NCBI RefSeq assembly: GCF_035222485.1
Contig: NC_085920.1
Coordinates: 5,022,001-5,086,000 of the forward strand
DNA: 64,000 nt
Direction: 5' to 3'
Source: Podospora pseudoanserina
Taxonomy: Eukaryota > Ascomycota > Sordariomycetes > Sordariales > Podosporaceae
Part shown: piece by piece, positions 59,695-64,000 of the stretch
How positions within the stretch are numbered: the first letter of the stretch is position 1
Layout of the letters: every line of letters begins with the position of its first letter
Notes under the pieces: model-generated
Told to the model about the DNA's origin: nothing
What the model saw: the letters and a program-made list of their open reading frames with translations, nothing else
The model's database searches: none
Made by a program: the position numbers and the translations under genes

Positions 59695-60093
59695 GATGTT
59701 GTCGATACCAAAATCTAAATACCTTACTACGAAATTCTGGTCATCCTGCCTTGTCCCCACCCCAAGTTTATGATGAGGAATAGGGAAGTGATTTTGCGCT
59801 TGCGATAATGGATGGCGGCGTCTACGGTTCTTCGTAGCATTCAGGCCCCAAACTCAAAGAAAGTTTCGGCCAAGGGAGGGATAAAATCAAAGAAATGGAC
59901 ATTTGACGGTCCCCCCAAACACTCGAGTTCCAATACGGCAGAAACAGTGGGACTGTGTAAAGCAATAGGGTGAAGTGATGGTGGTGCCGTGTTTGGTAGT
60001 ATGCCACGGAGTAGCTCACTTAGCTAGACTGGTACACGCAATAGTATCTCGCCTGAAGTTGACGAACTGGGACTCTGCGTAAGTTCTCTTAGA
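59695..60093. other. Short convergent spacer EGD1 / TAD1
   Basis: About 400 bases between two stop codons; shared 3' untranslated DNA. Nothing else is seen. Confidence 0.5.
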
Positions 60094-61491
60094 TTATAGG
60101 CGAAACCCGCCGTCCCCTGTGTTCCTCACCCAGCCCTTCAAAGCTTCCCCTCTGACCTCCTCCTTGACCTTCCTCCTAGATTGCAACAACACACTTTGCT
60201 CTTTTACCTCATCATACGTCCCTCTTTTCAGCTCTTTGAGGAGCTCCCCTTCCGGGCCATGAAGACCCTCCGCCACCTCCACAGCCAAACGCCACATCTT
60301 CATGCGGGAGACCGCACTTGCACCCTTGATATCAAATGCTTTCCGGCCCTGAAGTACTCCTCCTATTATCCCCTCTTCCACCTCCTCGTTGTAAGTCCAA
60401 CAAACAGCCAGATTGGAGGGTGAGATCTTGTCACTTCTTGCCGTCACCGTCCGCTTGGAGTAGTCAAACTCATGTTGAGTTGTCTCAATTTTGAATGGTG
60501 ACGTCTTGTAACCCTCAGCCCAGGTCGGGGGTTTGGTTGTAAGGCAGGACATCCTTCCCGGCGGGGAGGAGTCAAAGTCGAAGCCGTAACATCTTGTACA
60601 GCCCGTCTCTGAGTATTGCGACTCTGAGAGGACTAAGGAAGTCAAGTAGACGTTCTTGGGGGAGATGAGGAGGGAGGTGAGGGAGGATAAGAGTGAGGTG
60701 CATTGCTTGAGGGCGATTTTGTCGGAGCAGGATTTGGAGTTTGTGGGGGGTGCGTCCGGGCGGGAGGGTTTGCGGCGGACGATGCCTAGGTGGGAGAAGT
60801 AGCCTCTTCCGAGGAGTTGACCGTCTGGTTGTTCAAAAAGGAGGATTGGTGATGACCAGGGGGTTGAGTCGTGTTGGGAGGCCATGGTTAGTTCCATGGA
60901 GCTATCGCCGCCTAGGTTTGGGCTGTTAGTTGAGACGGTGAAGGGGACAGGGGGAACGGACAGGGTGCTTCGGAGCAGTACATGTGGAGGGATACGTCTG
61001 GGCGCCAAATGAATGGTGGGAGTGATGAAGAGGAGGTCCGGCAGAGGAAGTCTGATGTGAAGGTACTGTCTAGAGTGAGGCGTTTGCACTCATCGAGGAT
61101 GAAGCGATTGAACGCGCGGAGAGCGAGGACCTCAGCGTGCCAATCGTGAATGGCTACGCCGTTGGCTTGGGGGACCTTGGAAGCTGGGAGGCATTTCATG
61201 CCGGTTCTGGGTCCGTGTTAGTGAGGCAAGGGTACGATTCGGGACCAAAGTAGAGAGCTTACGCCAGGGCTACACATTTCAGAAACGCTGGGCCTTGAGA
61301 AGAGACATGAGAATCAGATATCTGGTATAACCATAAAGAGATATGTGAATGAAGCAACCTTTGGCAACGATGCCGCTCAGGGGCACCCATTCATGAAGGC
61401 CATTGCCACGGACAGTTGGCTTCCTCTTGGCTGGGAGCTTTTTGAACTCTGAGAGAACAACATTGGCCACTTCGTCTGCTGTTACTGCCAT
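60094..61491 (-). CDS. TAD1: tRNA-specific adenosine deaminase (TAD1/ADAT1)
   Basis: Predicted 406 aa from exons 61491-61359, 61287-61263, 61206-60962 and 60911-60094. Exon 2 has only 25 nt. ADAR-type deaminase motifs: His76 and Glu78 in IHDWHAEVLALRAFN (zinc ligand and proton shuttle), Cys135 in APCGDSSM, and the later zinc cysteine in KSCSDKIA. All are present, so the enzyme should be active. Tad1 converts A37 to inosine in eukaryotic tRNA-Ala (anticodon-adjacent). The PCGD motif is split by an intron with donor GTCCGT, and only the phase-1 junction restores it. The gene is divergent from eL24. Confidence 0.92.
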
Positions 61492-61993
61492 CTCCTTTTC
61501 TCGGATTTATCAGCTTATGGGAAATTTCACGGGTCATGATGACAGTGGTAAGAATCCAGGATGATAGTTGTGTTGTGAGGTGATTTCCAAACGGGGTTAG
61601 GGTTGAAATGTACACTATGAGAAGCAGGCCATCGCAAGACAGGCACCGAGCGCTTGAATGTGAAATAATGATTCCTAGCAGAGGCTGACATACATGAAGA
61701 TCCTAGCGAGAGCCTTTCAACGTCCCTCCACGCGTAACCAGTTGGTCCTTCAGCTTGCTGTCGTGCTTTCACATCTCCAAGTTGGAGCCCCACTGCAGGC
61801 CAAAACACACAAAGAGAACCAGTCGTCACCCGCCAAGATTCAAAAGGCGGGTCTTACTGGTCTGTGCGCTCAACCTATCACAGTGCAGCCCTACCCGCAC
61901 AACCTGCAAAGGAATTGGCAAAATCGACCTGGGAATTTGAACCTCAGAGGAAGCAACCCCGACAACGACAATCTTCGACAACCAGCCGCCAAA
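61492..61993. promoter_or_regulatory. Head-to-head promoter TAD1 / eL24
   Basis: A 502-bp spacer serves both start codons. A GCCCTACC motif near 61888, about 105 bases before the eL24 start, recurs upstream of EGD2 (about 24383). No TATA or CCAAT box is assigned with confidence. Confidence 0.5.
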
Positions 61994-62868
61994 ATGCGCA
62001 CCTACGAGGATACCTTCTCCGGCGCCCGGATCTACCCTGGCAAGGTACGAAATGATTGATTCCCACGATTTCGAACGATGGCGACTTTCCCCCAGACTCC
62101 TCCGACTCGACACGGCATGATAATTGGCAAGCTGGGTACAGAGCAGACGCCATGACGCGACCGACGACACGAGGAGTTTAGGGGGGAGATAATCGTCGAC
62201 TTTCCGTTTGAACGAGGTGGAAAAACTTGGAATATGAAGCACAAAGGCTAACGCTGGCTCTTTCTCTGCAACAGGGCAAGCTGTACGTCCGTGGCGACAG
62301 CAAGATCTTCCGTTTCCAAAACGGCAAATCCGAGTCCCTTTTCCTCCAGCGCAAGAACCCTCGCCGCATCGCCTGGACTGTCCTCTACCGCAGACAACAC
62401 AAGAAGGGTATCTCTGAGGTACGACCCCTCCATTCCCTCTCCAAGCTTCGGCTCTCCACAAGCACACACCGGTCGATCCACCTACGCTGGGATAGCTCGC
62501 GGGGATTCTATATGAATACAGGACGATGAGGACATGCAGATGGAGGATGGCTATCGAGCAAGACAACGGCATGCTGACACCCATTACAGGAGGTTGCCAA
62601 GAAGCGTACTCGCCGCACCGTCAAGTCCCAGCGTGCCATCGTTGGTGCTACCCTCGATGTGATCAAGGAGCGCCGCTCCATGCGCCCCGAGGCCCGCTCT
62701 GCTGCTCGCGCTCAGGCCATTAAGGAGGCCAAGGAGAAGAAGGCTGCTTCCGCCGCCGCTAAGAAGTCTGAGAAGGCCAAGGCTGCTGCCAACGCCTCCA
62801 AGGGCCGTATCGTCGGCAAGCAGGGTGCTAAGGGTGCGCAGTCCAAGCCTGCCATCCATAGCCGTTAA
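61994..62868 (+). CDS. 60S ribosomal protein eL24 (L24)
   Basis: Predicted 157 aa from exons 61994-62044, 62275-62418 and 62590-62868, all junctions phase 0. N-terminal [20 protein letters not shown] and [20 protein letters not shown] belong to the eL24 fold, followed by [12 protein letters not shown] and the basic Ala/Lys-rich tail. The first-exon ATG follows the usual short leader. It is part of the large ribosomal subunit and forms an intersubunit bridge with the small subunit. The usual CxxC zinc pair of archaeal relatives is absent, as in fungi. Introns are 230 and 171 nt, longer than most here, as often in ribosomal protein genes. Confidence 0.96.
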
Positions 62869-63714
62869 GGGGTTACATCTCTGGGTTGGTTGCATTTAGG
62901 TCTGGGGTGAAGATGATATTCTATCTTGGGCAAACATAACAAGGGAGAATAGACGAATGGTAACTTCACAACCATCGCACAAAACGGTCTTGCCTGTGAC
63001 CGGGGGGAAACGCGGAGTCGGTCGGTCGGTACTCGGTTTTTTCATTATGCCTGCTCTCTCAAACCTCTCCACGGGGAGGGTTCTTTACTCTTTTTTTGAT
63101 GAATGGACAAGTCACAAGAAAAGCTTGTTCCTTTCTGAAAAAGCCACGGGGCCGGTTGTATGATTGGGTTCCTGCGTAACGGGTATGAAGACGATTTGCA
63201 TGGGTAGCTCACAGAATGCCGACTTATGCATTGGTCTGACATGGGCCGCTTCGCGGGATATTTGAAGTGGTTTTCTGTGTATCGTGATTTTGTTTTTCTT
63301 GTGAATACCACGGGCAGTGGTTTCCCCAGTCCCCCAGCCATGTATAAATTCCCAAACTAAAGGCTTGTTACCACGGAGCACCAGATGACTCTTGGAACAT
63401 GTCGCTCAACCTTGAGCATACTTGCCGTCATGAATCTTTTATAATGTCGAGTAACTGGGTACCATCACAAGTAGATCCATAAAGACCATGAGACTATGAA
63501 CCCGCAAAGCATAGGTTGAGCCGCACCGGATGGGCAATGATTGTTTTAGGGACTCTCTCATTCACGAAGGGTCATAAACTTCAGCCTGGAACATCGAAAG
63601 GGGTCTCAACATTTGAATGTGGGAATCCTTCTAAAATCTATAGTTTCAAACCCACGGTGTTGTTCATAAAACCGACCATGTCCCCTTTTCCAATAATTGG
63701 GCTGGACAGCCACT
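62869..63714. other. Convergent intergenic region
   Basis: Between the eL24 stop and the peroxiredoxin stop. No gene is recognised. Confidence 0.5.
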
Positions 63715-64000
63715 TTAAAGTTTAGCAAGAACACCCTCGGCGCCAGTGTTCTCGATGCTGCCTCTAACAGAATCGACCTCGGCGTAGGTGACCTTGCCGT
63801 GGTCAACAACGATGGCGTATCTCAGCGTGCGATCACCCTGAGTCCAGCCGATGCTCTTGGAGAATTCCAGACCGGTGTCGGACATGAATAGCTATTTTCA
63901 CCTGGTTAGCACACCCTTTCTCTCATGTCACGAGAAGGAAGACATACAATAGAATCATCCTTGACACCGTTCGCCTTGCCCCAAGCGGCCATGACCCAGT
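63715..64000 (-). CDS. PRX5/AHP1-type peroxiredoxin, 3' part
   Basis: Partial: the right window edge cuts the gene. Visible exons are 64000-63948 (incomplete) and 63891-63715, intron 56 nt with donor GTATGT. The translated end reads WVMAAWGKANGVKDDSI, then LFMSDTGLEFSKSIGW and RTLRYAIVVDHGKVTYAEVD, closing with GAEGVLAKL. This is the C-terminal half of atypical two-Cys peroxiredoxins of the PRX5/Ahp1/PMP20 group, which reduce peroxides using thioredoxin. The peroxidatic Cys lies outside the window, so activity cannot be judged. Confidence 0.88.

Noticed and set aside
1-64000. CRISPR array, prokaryotic operon or biosynthetic cluster
   Set aside because: The direct repeats are short tandem minisatellites without spacers, the genes are intron-bearing fungal housekeeping genes, and no polyketide, peptide or terpene synthase is present.

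Overview
The window is nuclear DNA of a filamentous ascomycete, most likely a Sordariomycete close to the Sordariales. Three things point there: short introns with GTRNGT donors, CTAAC-type branch sites and YAG acceptors; family members that look Sordariomycete-like (both NAC subunits, LYC1, SKT5/Chs4, the FMP46-type redox protein); and a repeat block at the left end converted to TA-rich DNA almost without CpA/TpG, the footprint of repeat-induced point mutation (RIP).

Layout. 1 to about 7.1 kb is a silenced repeat island. It holds two partial fossil copies of a Ty3/Gypsy LTR retrotransposon in the same orientation, a decayed tRNA-like sequence beside a hairpin, a 52-bp tandem duplication, and a 1074-bp palindromic non-autonomous DNA element (4840-5913) flanked by ATTAT and inserted into the second Gypsy copy. 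From 7.2 kb to the right edge the DNA is ordinary, mostly single-copy and gene-bearing. Seventeen complete genes and one edge-truncated gene could be built, nearly all with exon phases that close exactly.

Genes in order: RBM5/10-like splicing factor (+), ULS1-like SNF2/RING ATPase (-), membrane NPP-type phosphodiesterase (-), LYC1-like acetyltransferase (-), ribosomal protein eL14 (+), NAC alpha/EGD2 (+), ATP synthase subunit d/ATP7 (+), COX16 (+), an orphan Ser/His-rich protein (+), secreted GH35 beta-galactosidase (-), amidohydrolase (-), a small hydrophilic conserved protein (-), FMP46-like thioredoxin-fold protein (+), a large disordered protein with an RRM-like segment (+), SKT5/Chs4 chitin synthase activator with a CaaX end (-), CBP4 (+), NAC beta/EGD1 (+), TAD1 tRNA adenosine deaminase (-), ribosomal protein eL24 (+), and the 3' part of a PRX5/AHP1-type peroxiredoxin (-).

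Functional themes are translation and nascent-chain handling (eL14, eL24, EGD1, EGD2, TAD1) and mitochondrial respiration (ATP7, COX16, CBP4, probably FMP46). They look like housekeeping neighbours rather than one operon-like system. No secondary-metabolite cluster, CRISPR or prokaryote-like system is visible. The most unusual observations concern gene structure: a one-nucleotide exon required by the EGD1 reading frame, a six-nucleotide exon abutting the catalytic glutamate of the beta-galactosidase, a possible second six-nucleotide exon and a GC-AG intron in the SNF2 gene, and a small terminal-inverted-repeat insertion carrying a 21-bp minisatellite inside an intron of that same gene.
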